Below, in pieces: positions 35,945 through 48,523 of a stretch of 64,000 nt of DNA. The position numbers and the translations under genes were made by a program. The notes under the pieces are model-generated. The model saw only the letters and a list, made by a program, of their open reading frames with translations. It searched no databases and was not told where the DNA came from. The stretch is taken from NCBI GenBank assembly GCA_040954595.2, contig CM082598.2:2790001-2854000 (forward strand). Reading direction: 5' to 3'. The stretch is from Balanoglossus misakiensis (Eukaryota > Hemichordata). Within the stretch, counting starts at the first letter, position 1. Each line of letters starts with the position of its first letter.

Positions 35945-36823
35945 TTTCAACTCGACTTTCTTCTTCCTCGGATGAATAAAACTGTACGAAAAAAACGACG
36001 AAATTGTCATACATGTATATTTATATTATATAAATCATAATTTAAATTTTCTCCTTTGACTTAACACAGAGATTGGTCACGGGGCCATTTTGAATTTCAA
36101 ATTTGAGGCAATTTTTTCTATCATTCAACTTGAGACCTGGCACGGTGACTCCCAATTTTTATTTTCCAATTTTACTAAAGCACGATCTATAGTTGCCTTG
36201 AGCAAAATACGAGAGAACTTTTAAGACTGATTTACGAGGGGAACTTGACCTTAAACTCCTTTAACTTGCCCTTCGGGCGGAAATCAGGGTAGGAATGCAA
36301 TGAGTGGTATTGTTATTTATAGTCGAAAAAATATTTTGAAGGAAGTACATAAAAATAAGAATCGATAACATTCTATCACGATTAATCGATGAGCACGGAT
36401 ATCTCGAGTTCCGTCAATAACAATGCTTCCGCGGTTTTTTACTCGAGTCATAAATTTTATTATACAATTAAGATTTTAATATGTAATTTTCTATTAACTA
36501 TGGCGACCTGTTGCCAACAACATGATCTCAATCACCTGTCTCAACTCGAGAAATAACCTCATCGTGATCTGACCTTTGACCTCCCCTCCATTTTATGTGG
36601 CAGTATAATATATAGTCTATCGATTAATTCCAACAGGTTTTGGAAAACAACGGTCGAATATAAATGTATGCACGCCCTGGCACACTAAACCAATACGCAA
36701 TATGTCTGTGCCTTTTGAGAAACATCACCGTCACCCCGAAGCGATATTAAGTACACAGCGCCTAAAAACCAGCGCCGACTAAACAATTTAAATGTCAGAG
36801 CGCCTCCCAGAACGTTCCTTTCA

Positions 36824-36837
36824 GTTGCCATAGCAAC
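36824..36837. promoter_or_regulatory. Perfect RFX X-box upstream of paralogue 3
   Basis: GTTGCCATAGCAAC is a full palindromic X-box (GTTRCC-AT-RGYAAC). It lies 880 bp upstream of the minus-strand start at 35944, where an acceptor precedes the ATG, so it is well placed in the promoter of a first non-coding exon. Confidence 0.55.
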
Positions 36838-38652
36838 GACACGCCGTCTTCCGAGAGGCTGACTGCGCCGCCGCATGACAGGAGACGAAGTATGCGTAGT
36901 AGGTGTATATAAAACACATATACATACTGTGCGGATTATTAAAACACAGGTATCCGAGTTGAAAGCGACCGTGTGTTTAATACAATACAGTTGTTATTAG
37001 CCTGTCATAAAGTCAAATTACTTTCAACTGCACTGCAGTAAAATATCATGACTGCTTACATTGTCTTGGTTGGAACTATACCGAAACACGAACTGAAGGC
37101 CAAATAGTGAGCAATTTATTATCGCCCTAAGTATACCTCTGTGTTTGTACAATCGAATTAGCTTATCAGACCCCTACTTGAACAAAGGCCGCATTATTAA
37201 CTCCCTCTCAATTTATCAACTTCTGTGTACAAAGTTTATTCGGAAATTCCTACAGTAACTGGTGACCGCGGTTTACAGTATTAATTAATGCGTGGTTTTA
37301 AAATTACAAAACGGCACGGTTGTTTTTGTAATCCTGTTACGAGAGGTTTAAAAAAATATGCGTGGCCAGTCCGCAAACTTTTGTATGATTCTGAGCTAAT
37401 CCAACAGTCTACATGAGAACTTCATAATTTGGCCGTTTTCTATACTATACTAATGCAACTTGCATTCCGAAGATTAAGTTCACAACCTACGGTATAATTT
37501 ACTAGCCTGGGGAATCGTGTTATATGTGACGATCTGTCTTGTGGGATATCACGATATTTGCACGGTTGTAGATCGAAAACTGATACCAGTATCCTGTTCA
37601 TTAGCCGCCAGCAATCGGGACTGTCGTGATAACGTCTATGATTATAACGTCCGCCTTTTCTGTGGCAAATATTACACCTGCTAGTGGTGGCATAAATCTG
37701 ATCACCTGTTTTAAGTTTTCCTTGCTCTGTGAATTCGTGAAAGGAATTATACTAAGACCCGGGGCTGAAGGGAGGCTAACCCGAAAACGGTATGATCTCC
37801 AAGGCTCCGAAACGGACGACTCGAAACCACACTAGAACCGTTTATAAAGTCTGTCTTTATCACGGGTGTAGATGTACATGGTCTAACGCAACTAGTTTAT
37901 TCTACACCACTTAAAAGTTATTAACTTCCAAGTTGACAAAGTTGCGACACCAAGAGTCACCTGAGCAACCTTTGATACTCACCTTTTGTTCGCGTTCTTA
38001 AAACTCTCCACGGACAAACACCAATATCTTTTCAGTCGCCATTTTCTGTCATCAAAGGACTGTAACTCCACCAGCACTGGTTTTCAATAGAGATATCCGC
38101 GCCCTTTGACTTCGCGTCGAGCTCTGAAATTCCTGTGGCTTAAAAATAATTCAGTTGCCACCACTTCAGAATTGTTGATAACGCCAGGGAGGGGAGCCCG
38201 TTTGTTATCTCAGCGCCGCTCAACAAATCATTTCAACGTCAAGTGGAGAAAACTCGAGACAGGTGCTAAAACGTATCACTGTTTGCGCGCACCTGTTGTT
38301 AAGTCAGGTAGCACTGGTTGGAATCACACACAACTTTACAATACCCATTAATCTCGTTACACCCAATTATTGTGACGCATCCAGCACAGTCGCCAGTCAA
38401 CGCCGCCAACACACAAAACAATTACGTCACTCCAGGGACTTCCAATTTCGAGGATTTCCTTTTTAAATCACCCCCTTTGTGTTTCTTACTTAACGTGCTC
38501 GTTACAATCTCAGCAAACATAATAGCTGTACACGAACAGTTTAGATATTCTAATTTCTGCACTTAAAAGTAACAAAAGCTATTGTTGCCACCAGTCTCGC
38601 CACACATGAATTTGAACACATACTAATGGTCACCTATGGAAAATTAGCTATA

Positions 38653-38666
38653 GTTACCATGGCAAA
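38653..38666. promoter_or_regulatory. X-box-like (RFX) element
   Basis: GTTACCATGGCAAA lacks only the last C of a full X-box. No gene is near. Confidence 0.25.
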
Positions 38667-41600
38667 TTAGGATCTAGCCAATCACAGATTTTCAGTGGGT
38701 CGCACACGCGAAAAAAAGAGCGCCACCATATGTTCTTTAGAACGCTCAAATGCGCCATTTCAGCCATGTATGGGCGTATATAAATTGGAGGTGACTGTAT
38801 ACCTTTAAAATTGCTGTAAACAGGGGTTCGTTCGAAACCCCACTGTACAATTCCACTGGAAACATCTAACGCATTCGAGTGAACGGTGTTAATATCTCCC
38901 ACTTCTCGTAGTTCAAATCCAAGTAATTTAAAGGGAGCTTTTACTTAGCAGAAAATGTTATACAAACTTTCATTTAACTATAGCCTTTAGCTGCAGAAAC
39001 TTTCCAAACGTTCATTCACCCATGAAAGGATGTTAGGCAACAACTTGAAACGAGGAGGAATTTGTCCCCCTTCTGTGGTGACCTTGATAGCATAATCTAG
39101 TTATCAGACAGGTGACTATATGTCTATGCGGTTCTTCAAGATTGATGGTGCACTGATCGAGATAAGTTATTCTGACTTGCTCTTACACATCGTGATTAGA
39201 AGTAATGAAAGGAGAATATATACGTTGGGCATTAAGAACGCATTAGACTGACAATACAATTTGTATAGCTAGTTCCATTTCATGGCGTGCACTCGTGTAA
39301 TACTAGGTGTAAGACACAATCTCTGGAGACTCTTTCTACACAATTGACTACATTTAATTTGGCTATTTCTATTCAGCATGCCTGTATTGAGAAAAACATC
39401 AATTCTTGTCATTTGAGAAAAAAATCAACTGACAAATAATGATGTCTCACCCCATACAAATGACCACGAAAGACTCAATAGAACCCAATTACATTTGTTG
39501 AATGTATCCGTGGACAGGAATCTGTATCACACTCATCGTGAATTACGCGTGCGCAATATCACTGAATCAACAACAGACACTATATATGTTCATGAGTATA
39601 AACACAATTTTTCCTGGAGCAAAATATGACACAAAGTTTAAGAGAAGGACTGATGTGAACTACCTTAAGATTTCTTTCTGAATTGACAGAATACTTGTGG
39701 CCTTTGAACCATGAGACGTATCAGTCTGACAGATTGATGCCTTGCATGTGTTATGGACAATGCATAACACCCACGGGCACACACATTTATTACAAGAACT
39801 CTGATATTATTTTACATTTGATGTATCGATTGTTGCCAATACAAAGACTCATGTTATCGTCCCCTGACGACAGCCATCGCTCACGCATTGTCTTGTTTGT
39901 CGTGTCTTCCGAGAGATGTTTTGTTGACCTAGTTTCATAAGTAAGGTTCATAGGCAGCTATACGTCTTCGATATTTTCAAAGCAGGACTGAAGTTTAACA
40001 GAGCTCAGAGCTTGTAAATTGTCTGTTCTGCAAATGTTTTGGACGTTAAACAATTTGTGCGAAATTTTGATGTTCTGTGGTTTCTAGTTCATGAATTAAG
40101 AATTGATCTTCCTCCTGCAGAAAATGATTCAGGTAAACACATGCTTTTTCAGTTTGGTCTCTTCATTGTCTGACAAACCTGCACCAGGTTTTTGCACTAA
40201 AATAATGAGCTCTGGAGATCAAGAAGATGAACCTATCCTATAACGTCGATTCACATTGAAAGTTGACCACTCTTCTGTAACAAGCTCAAGGAAGACACTG
40301 GCGTCTCGAGACAACTTCAAGGGAAGACTTGCGTCACGTGACAAGCTCAAGGACTCGCGAAACGAGAGCAGATGGATGTACTTTCATTAATTAGTTCATA
40401 ATGATCTTTGCTGCCATATTCCCATCCTGGACTATACTCTAGGTCCTCATCATTATCCCTTACCATCATAAGGCACACCTGACAAACCATCTCCCACATT
40501 ATTTCATTCACAATTTTAATATTGAAGTTTCATTGCTTCTTTCATATGTCCTTGCTTTGTTCTCGTAAGGCACAACCCTGCAATTGCGAAACTGGGATAA
40601 TATGACAAAAACCCGGTTTTAATATACACCTACTTCTCTGATTGTGTCAGCAACTTAATGAATTAATATTTTGTAATTTCCTGTGATGTGGTTATTTCAG
40701 GGACTTAATGGATATGCCTCTGATGTTAAAATTAATATGCCTTGTGGCCTTTTACATTGACTTGATTGATCAGACAAATTATATTATGATGAAACATCAA
40801 TGATTCCACGTCACGCATGTAATGCTCAAGACTTTCTCTATGTAAACTTTAATATACATTTTTTAAACTCCAGCTAATACTAATAAAAATGTGTTGATGA
40901 AACATTATTCGGCAGGTAGGTTCGTCATATTCTTTTTAGGCGTGGAGCTTGTTGTGTTATCTTTTGAGTTATTTTTCTCGTCGTTTTTGTGCCGTGTGCA
41001 AATGATATCAAATATCAGATAATAGCATAGACTTACACACATCAAGATATATGAAACTAGGGATTTTGCATTTCTCAAAAGTATGCCCAGTAACTAAGGA
41101 ATCGGAAATATCAATGGCTAATTAAGATGCAGAAACACCCATGTAACACTCAACCTTCCTCCTTTGTAAATGTACACCAGGATTCAATAATAACAATAAT
41201 CCTATACTTTTTTGTCCTTGGGGGAGGGAACCGAATTTGAAATGATACCAACATATAATTGGAACTTGTTTGACATCGCGGATACACAATAACGGCTAAT
41301 CAAGATATTTTAATTGCAACTGGATTACTGTGCAGCTGTGTATATTGACATTTTAACTATTATGTTCAGCGTTAGCATTGATGGATGTCATGGTTTAAAT
41401 TTTGCTCCAAAAATAGACTTGTCTCCTTGTGTTTTCCTTTTGCAATTATAAGATTCGTTTACTTTCTTTTTATCTTCGACAATGTCATCAATGATCCATT
41501 TGTTGATTTGCTTAGTGAGGGTGATTATGAATGTTGCAATATGACTCGCATTCCCTGAAAGTGCTCTATTCCATGGGGAAAGAACTGTACGATAAAAACA

Positions 41601-42271
41601 TTATGACCTTCTACTAATGGTACTTACAGGAAAATCGGATGCACTGAACCATAAATTGTCAACTGCGAAGCCATATTTCAACGTACAAGCACTAGCATTG
41701 ATATACCTGCACTTCAGTAGTCAGGACGTCTTATTGTGTTTATGTGATAATCTACATTCAACATCAATTCTTAAAATAACTCTGGTAAATATGCCTTTTG
41801 TTAAATAATGGAAAGTATGTGTTTATTGAATTCTCAATACACCGTGTGAAGAGTGAACAACGTCACTCAAAGAGTGTGTTCAACAAATTAAAATGGCAAA
41901 AACATAAATTAAACAAAAATGCGTACATAATCTGAATGTGAATAATCACACATAATATAATTCAATTTGATACATGAACATTATTATTATATTAAATGTA
42001 AGTGGGAAACATTACATCTAAATGAAGTTAAGCAAATGGTCAGTTGATGGAAAGGTATTACATTGGCTACATTTGACTTTATCACTGCTATCGCCTATAA
42101 AACTATCATACTATTTAACACACACTAACATAAACTAGTACACTGCACTATTGATGTATTGTATACACAATTTATATTATATACATGTATGCACACTACT
42201 ATATACATGTATGCATTTGTTATTATATACATATATACAATGTATAGAAGAAGTATCAAGCTAGTCATATT

Positions 42272-43258
42272 TTATCGCGGTATTCTACAATTTAAAAATT
42301 TTGGGAACAGAAGGCTTCTGAGAAGATTCAAGGAATCTTTACGGAACCTTTTGTTCACAAAACTGTAAATAAACGGATTTATGGCATGATTGATTACGTA
42401 TATGTATTTTAAAAATGTGTAAATCTCGACTCTGGCAGGAGGTGTAGATTCCCAGAAGGATCCGGGCAGGAAGGTAAATATCCAGTACGGAATCCAGGAG
42501 AGGATGAACACAATGGTGACCAAGAGTAACATTTTTGCTGTTTTGTTTTTAACAGTGCTCATTGTTCTTCGTGTCTGCGGCGGGCATTTGCACACGGAAG
42601 ATTGTTTCCTTCTGTTCGAGTCTTGCGAGTCCTCCCTCCTATCGCACTCAAACCGACAGACTCTGGTCTCCATTCGCTTGCGAAGATGCCGATACACGGC
42701 AGTGTAACACACACAGGTTATCGCTATCAGCACGAAAAACATGGCGGCGTTGAATATGGTGGTGTAGAAGTAAGTGGGGTCGACGGCCGTGCACATTTTC
42801 AGGGTATAGGAGACATTGCCAGTGAAGTTTGCGGCTTCTGTGTAGATGTCAAATTGGAAAACGACAGGTAGAGTCAGGAGAAGGGCTGCCGCTTCTGCCA
42901 ACACGACGATGGTTCGCGCCTTTGACGAGTCAATGTAGATGCGCAACGGCTTGCAAACCTCGAAGTATCTGTCCACCGCGATGGCGGCGGCAATGATGCT
43001 GGAGCCACTACCACCAGCATGCCACAGCCAAGACAACATTTTGCATAAGCTGGTGACGAGCAGCTGAGGGTACAAGACGGCGAAGATACCATAGGGCATT
43101 ATGAAGACGCACACAAACAGGTCGATGCCTGCTAGTCCCATGATGAAGTATTGAGGCGGTGGTTTATTAGGTTTTCCGTGGTACACACCCAAGATAACAA
43201 CATTGCCCACTATTCCCACCAGAGTGACGAAAGTGTATAGGATACCCAATGCAATCAT
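42272..43258 (-). CDS. Rhodopsin-like (class A) GPCR, 3' exon
   Basis: The 328-codon exon covers all seven transmembrane helices. Landmarks: G-I-V-G-N in TM1, L-A-G-I-D in TM2, Cys of T-S-L-C-K at the start of TM3, D-R-Y-F-E-V at the end of TM3, paired Cys in loop 2 (K-M-C-T-A-V), F-I-L-S-W-I-P-Y-W in TM6, and N-P-F-I-Y in TM7. Loop 2 has two N-glycosylation sites (NFT, NVS). The third intracellular loop is basic and Cys-containing, and the cytoplasmic tail is short and basic. The exon opens directly in TM1 just behind an acceptor (attatttcag|atATG). The extracellular N-terminus is therefore missing and probably encoded by an upstream exon ending in phase 1, though use of this ATG cannot be excluded. 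Ligand class cannot be assigned; a peptide or amine-type orphan receptor is likely. Confidence 0.88.
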   Translation of the reverse strand: MIALGILYTFVTLVGIVGNVVILGVYHGKPNKPPPQYFIMGLAGIDLFVCVFIMPYGIFAVLYPQLLVTSLCKMLSWLWHAGGSGSSIIAAAIAVDRYFEVCKPLRIYIDSSKARTIVVLAEAAALLLTLPVVFQFDIYTEAANFTGNVSYTLKMCTAVDPTYFYTTIFNAAMFFVLIAITCVCYTAVYRHLRKRMETRVCRFECDRREDSQDSNRRKQSSVCKCPPQTRRTMSTVKNKTAKMLLLVTIVFILSWIPYWIFTFLPGSFWESTPPARVEIYTFLKYIYVINHAINPFIYSFVNKRFRKDSLNLLRSLLFPKFLNCRIPR

Positions 43259-46200
43259 ATCTGAAATAATAATTAAAAAACGACTTGCAGTAAAGTTGTT
43301 GGTTTGTATAGGGTTCGGACTGGAAGGACAAAATAATTAACTCAAACAGAAGCAGACATTGTGAATGAGCATGACAGAAAACCACAAATCTATTCAGACC
43401 AGTTCTACACATGTACTTCGTGGTATTTTGAATACCACAAACTTTGTTTTATCAATACTAGAAAACGACAAGCTTGCAAGCAAACAAGCTTGTATACTTT
43501 TCGACAGTGATACCTGTTAAAGGCTTGAAATCAATAGCATTGGCTGTTCTATTATTGAACAAGTTTGTTTTGTCGGCATATGCCTAAATCATAACTGAAA
43601 AAAAATTGATATTATTGATGTACCTGAAGTAATATTGATCCCTGTGGCACTTGGGTATTTTACAAAATCTTGCAAGACGAGTCTGCTCCTATCGTACTGG
43701 ACTGTTATCTCCAACGTTTCTTATATAATTGAGCCTCCGAGGAGCCATGAACTCATCTGTTTTCATGTCATGCAGACGACTGCTTATAGCAAGAAATAAT
43801 TATGCATATTAAGCAGATTAGTCGCCAGTGTGTCCGGGTCTGCTGTTTATGCAGACCTTGGAAACTCATTCGATATTATATTTTTCACATCATGACCATG
43901 AGCATGTAATTTTCCACGAAAAACTTGAACATGTATTTCAAATCCCTGGTTTTTAATCTGCTAAAAGTGTTCTGAGACATTGCAGATGTCTGGCGAATAC
44001 ACATATGTTACGACCCAGGTAAACCAAGTTAAAATGCAATGCACTAATTCAAAGTCCCTGGCAAGGTGTACCGGTACAACATTTAGTATGTGATTTAAAT
44101 ATGTGTAATCTGTTTGATGTCTAATCTGCATCTTGTTCGATGGTGTTGTCCTAGAGGACATTTTGACAGTACACTCGGGCCTAAATTCCCCAACAATGAA
44201 ACAAGGGACCACTACCTGAGTAACTAACCTTGTAATTTTACCTATCCATCTAGCAATCCATGTGTTCTATCTGCCGCCAGAAATCCAATAAAATCGCCAT
44301 TATGCATAATTCAAGGGAGTTCTCTCTCATACCTGAATACCCAATCTTGCGTCCCAGTGAGCAGGAAGACGAATAGCTAATATGGAGGGCGAGGAAAGGT
44401 GTGTACACATTGGAACTATAAATGGTTTTGATATCACGTACTCTCAGCTCTGCATTTGTAGCCCACCTAGCATAAAATGCCATGATGGAAATGTGTACAA
44501 ATGAATAACAACGCAATCAGGCCTACCTGGTTACTTCTCGTATGTAACACATGTGTACTACTCAATCAACTATTACGGATATTGTCATGCGCTTAGTTCC
44601 CAGCATTCACTCGATTCATCACCAAGGGAACTCAATTTGGAGCAAAGAACTGTTTCAAGCCAATGGTTTCTCTCTGCCACGCCTCGTTTCATTTTCGTCT
44701 CGTGGGCAAAGCATGATATAAGCGACTGCCTTATATATTTAATATTGAACTAATACGACACCTATTGCATGTTTTACAGATAATCATTTATAATTTAATG
44801 ATGTATATGTATGTATATAATATGAAATTTTGATATTGCAAAATGTTAATTTTCTTAGTTCTATTAGATTGACAACAGAGCATATATTTGAATGTAGTTA
44901 GTTTAGCATTGTATAGTTTAGCATCTAAACGTGTGATGAGTCTACATTACTTATCACGATCGTCATCCTTGTTTAATTTCAGCAGTATACAGGTAGAGCT
45001 AGTCATGCCTTCTGGCAGTGTGTTAATTATCCATCACAAATTGTCAATGATTCAAGATAAAATTACAACATACAGCCATTTGCTGATGTTTGCTTTGGGG
45101 TTTAGCCTATGATCGGCCAAATTTGCATGTTGAAATGTTGTATCTGACAAAACAAGTCCTTAGAGAAGCCAAATGGAATATCAGGTTACAGCGCACTGTC
45201 TTAAACAGACCGTGATATTCTGTCTTGCTTTAAGGGAAACCATTGATATGACAGAACTCATAAGAACAGGGTCGTATAACCCCGGCATTTAGGCAATTGG
45301 ATGCAAATTTCACAGGGAGGCCTTGGCAATCAGGAATAGACTTTTTCTGCTTACGTCTCCTTGATGTGATGTGTTACTGGGGAAGGGAAAGATGAAGAAT
45401 TTCATCATCTGCACCATCCTCACAGTCCCCATCAATACTCATACCAGATGGTATTATTTCTTGATGGATTCATTTGTGACTTACGGTATTCCAAATTTGA
45501 TATATTCCAATCAGCGAAATGAAGAAATAGTTAAACCGACAAATCTTGAGTCTAAATTACAAATATATTGCAACTTGACAGTTGGTTGATATGATGCCAA
45601 TTATTACACATGCTATTCTATCACAAACTGTAAACTATAAGCTTCATGTTAATCCTACATATTACCTTCTACCGATCTACTAGAAAATAAAATAATATAA
45701 AATAAAATTAACTATTCAGCAGCTGTATGTTGTTGGGGATTACTTGCAAGTGTTCATATCCAATCTCGATACAAATTTGTGCACTGATGGAACAGCTTGG
45801 ATTGCACACTTGTCACCCACACTAAGAAAATCAATTTTCCTAGGAATTAGGCTACATACACTTTGCGATAACTTGTTACTGAACTCAATTCCATTCCTGA
45901 CACGTGCTTTGATTACATGTTGTGAGAAGTCGTTTCCCAGTACAGATTTTCTGGATGTTCGATGTGACATAATTGTCAGTGCCAGTGAGTGCTGTTATCG
46001 TAATGTCAGGTTCCTGTAATGTTCGCTTCCCTTGTCAAAATCTGAGTGACAGATTTAATCGGCCGGTGCGGGCGCTCTGAATGGGTTCAATACTCAAACC
46101 TAAAATGGTGTATTTAAATCTCTGTTCCCATAAAAAATCAATAACACTTCCCAAATGAGCTTGGTTTGATTAACTGTCTACATGCTAAGAAAACCCTAAT

Positions 46201-46454
46201 GTGGCTCTGATCTGACATGGTGCTAATTGCTATACTATTCTTGGGCAAATAGACCCTTCGACAGATGTTTCAGTTGTCATACGTTTCCGACCTGGAGACT
46301 ATTAACAACGGCAGTGTTTTCATTTCTCTGATTACCGTGTATGAGATTGCATTAACCTTCAATTATGGTTTTCACGTTTTGACTGAACTGAGCTAGAGAA
46401 GACGAGCGCCCTCATGGTCACTTGTCCTTAAAGGGTTTGGGCAGCTTCACCACA

Positions 46455-46469
46455 GTTGCCATGGAGAAC
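46455..46469. promoter_or_regulatory. X-box-like (RFX) element
   Basis: GTTGCCATGGAGAAC fits RYYNYY-N3-RRNRAC. No adjacent gene. Confidence 0.3.
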
Positions 46470-47928
46470 TAGCTGGAGGTTTTCACTCGAAAAAGTGCGC
46501 CACCACACGTGACGGTTATTGGAATACTTACAGATACACCCCTATCAACCATTTAATGGACAGATGCAAATTAGACTACAAACTAGATATGAACATATCC
46601 AACAAAGTTTAGAGGAACACGTTGCATGCTTACAGACACCCAATCAAAGCTCTGTAGAGTACACAACAGGCAGTAGTTGACAGGTACAGACAAGAGTTTG
46701 AGGTAGATGACAGGCAAAATGATCAGTCTCACAAAATCATCATACCGATATATGGAAAATTATTTAAAAGTGGAGGAATGTCATCAAATATTTTTCAATC
46801 TGAATAAAAACTTTACCACTAATCAGCCGCCCGATAACTTAATTGTCATATCACAAACCATAACACTGCACTTAGTCCTAAAATGCTACATTGACAAAGT
46901 ATCCATGTTTCTGAAATTTGTCATTTTCAAATTAATTTCCTGGTATAGCACAGCTTCGGAGTTTGTGCCGGAAGATATGCCATATGGAAAATTCCCTTTA
47001 CTCTCTTCACTTGTCAGTGGAAAGGATAAGCAGTGACAAGTCCAGCAAAAGCCATGAATTGCGACTAAATTCTATTGTATACCAAAAATATCAGCTATTG
47101 TAAGGAACATCTGGCCGGGGTTTTTTCTGCCATTACATACGCAAATCCTATTTTAATTACACGCTATATTGCCATGCAATACTTCTTGCTCGATTAACCC
47201 TTTCACTACCATGGTTTAGTCCAAATTCAATGTTTTCTACAGTAAAGTTGGACCTCTCAAAACAGAACCGGGGATGAATGTCCAGCAATAACTCTTGATG
47301 TCCGGGTAATTGAAGTTTGAGAGTTTACACATTCGAATTCAATAAAACAAGAATATTAAAACATACTTGACTGTAAACCATGGCCAAAATCTGTAGGTGC
47401 GGTCAAACAGAAATTTAGGTGTGCCAATTCATCCAATTTGTCCAAACACTGACACTAAGGTTTGTTCAATACTTTTTTTTACATGGCCTTTCATACAGAA
47501 TGTCCATCAACAAGCTTATCAACACATCTGATTGTTTAGAGTCAGAATAGTTGTCAAATTGAATGTATCTTACTAATAAGAATTGGTGCTAGGGTCAACT
47601 TTATAGTATATATTGCCTTTCGACGCCAGATTGTCCTAATTATAACAATACCACATGTTCTAGATCTCAGTTTTGGGGTCAGGATGCTGACATTAATCCG
47701 AAACGGATGGTTAAAACTTTCAATATTGGCTTGTTGTATTCTTGACGTCAACTCTGATTTTGCTTGTCATTTCTGACTTTATTCAAATCATGACGGTTGG
47801 TTTTCTAGTGCAGATCAGTATTGATTTCATAGATAATCCAAAGGCAAATATGTGCCACTCTGTACGGTAGATCAGTAGATTGACGTCAAGCAAGGAAATT
47901 CATTAAAGGTACAAAAGCATTCAAAGAT

Positions 47929-47970
47929 ACTTTTTCGGATTAACAAAACAAAGAGATAATCCGAAAAAGT
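47929..47970. repeat. Perfect 14-bp inverted repeat (hairpin)
   Basis: Arms ACTTTTTCGGATTA (47929-47942) and TAATCCGAAAAAGT (47957-47970) are exact complements around a 14-nt loop. It may be a tiny foldback element remnant. Confidence 0.7.
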
Positions 47971-48523
47971 CATTCATGAAGTTGTTTTTCAAAACATATT
48001 TGGAATTTCATTTGACAATTAACATAGGGGATTAAAATAAAAGCTTAGCTGCAGCAGTGATATACCAAATGAGTTTGAACAGTTTGACCGTATGTTTTAA
48101 AGATTTCCTTCACTGATTACCAGATCATAGGATTCATCTGTGATTACTGCTCAGGGGGGTGTACACCCTAAACCCAGTTTCATTTTTAACTGCCCCTTGC
48201 TCCTTCTTGTGCTAAGTATTTTTAGTTTCCAAGTGGTTCCAAGGCTGACACACCCCTGGACAGTGGTTCGTAATAAAAAGGGTAAAATTGATCGAAAAAT
48301 CATTCTTCAAGATAAACTTCAAGTCAACCCTCTGACGCGATCTGAATTACCGTAAGTAACTGATTATTTTTTCTTGCATTCGCTGACTTTAAAGCAAGTT
48401 ATATTTGCTGTTCAGACCTCAAATTACTCCTATAAACTTCAACATTTTTCTTTTAGGCAGCTATTCAATGAAACTATTTTTTTCCCTCAAATATGTGCAA
48501 ATTTCATCTTCCAGGGAACTACA

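Larger units (their letters stand above)
35945..42271. other. Intergenic, A+T-rich
   Basis: The first kilobase is upstream sequence of paralogue 3, with an X-box at 36824-36837. The remaining 5 kb is A+T-rich with no recognisable gene, RNA or repeat family. A partial X-box is at 38653-38666. Confidence 0.5.
43259..48523. other. Intergenic
   Basis: A+T-rich. The missing first exon of the GPCR at 42272 should be here, but no frame stands out. Contains an X-box-like site at 46455-46469 and a perfect hairpin at 47929-47970. Nothing else recognised. Confidence 0.5.

Noticed and set aside
35942-36010. Upstream ATG at 36010 as start of paralogue 3
   Set aside because: A pyrimidine-rich acceptor lies between it and the ATG at 35944, and the paralogous block begins downstream; the segment is likely intron.
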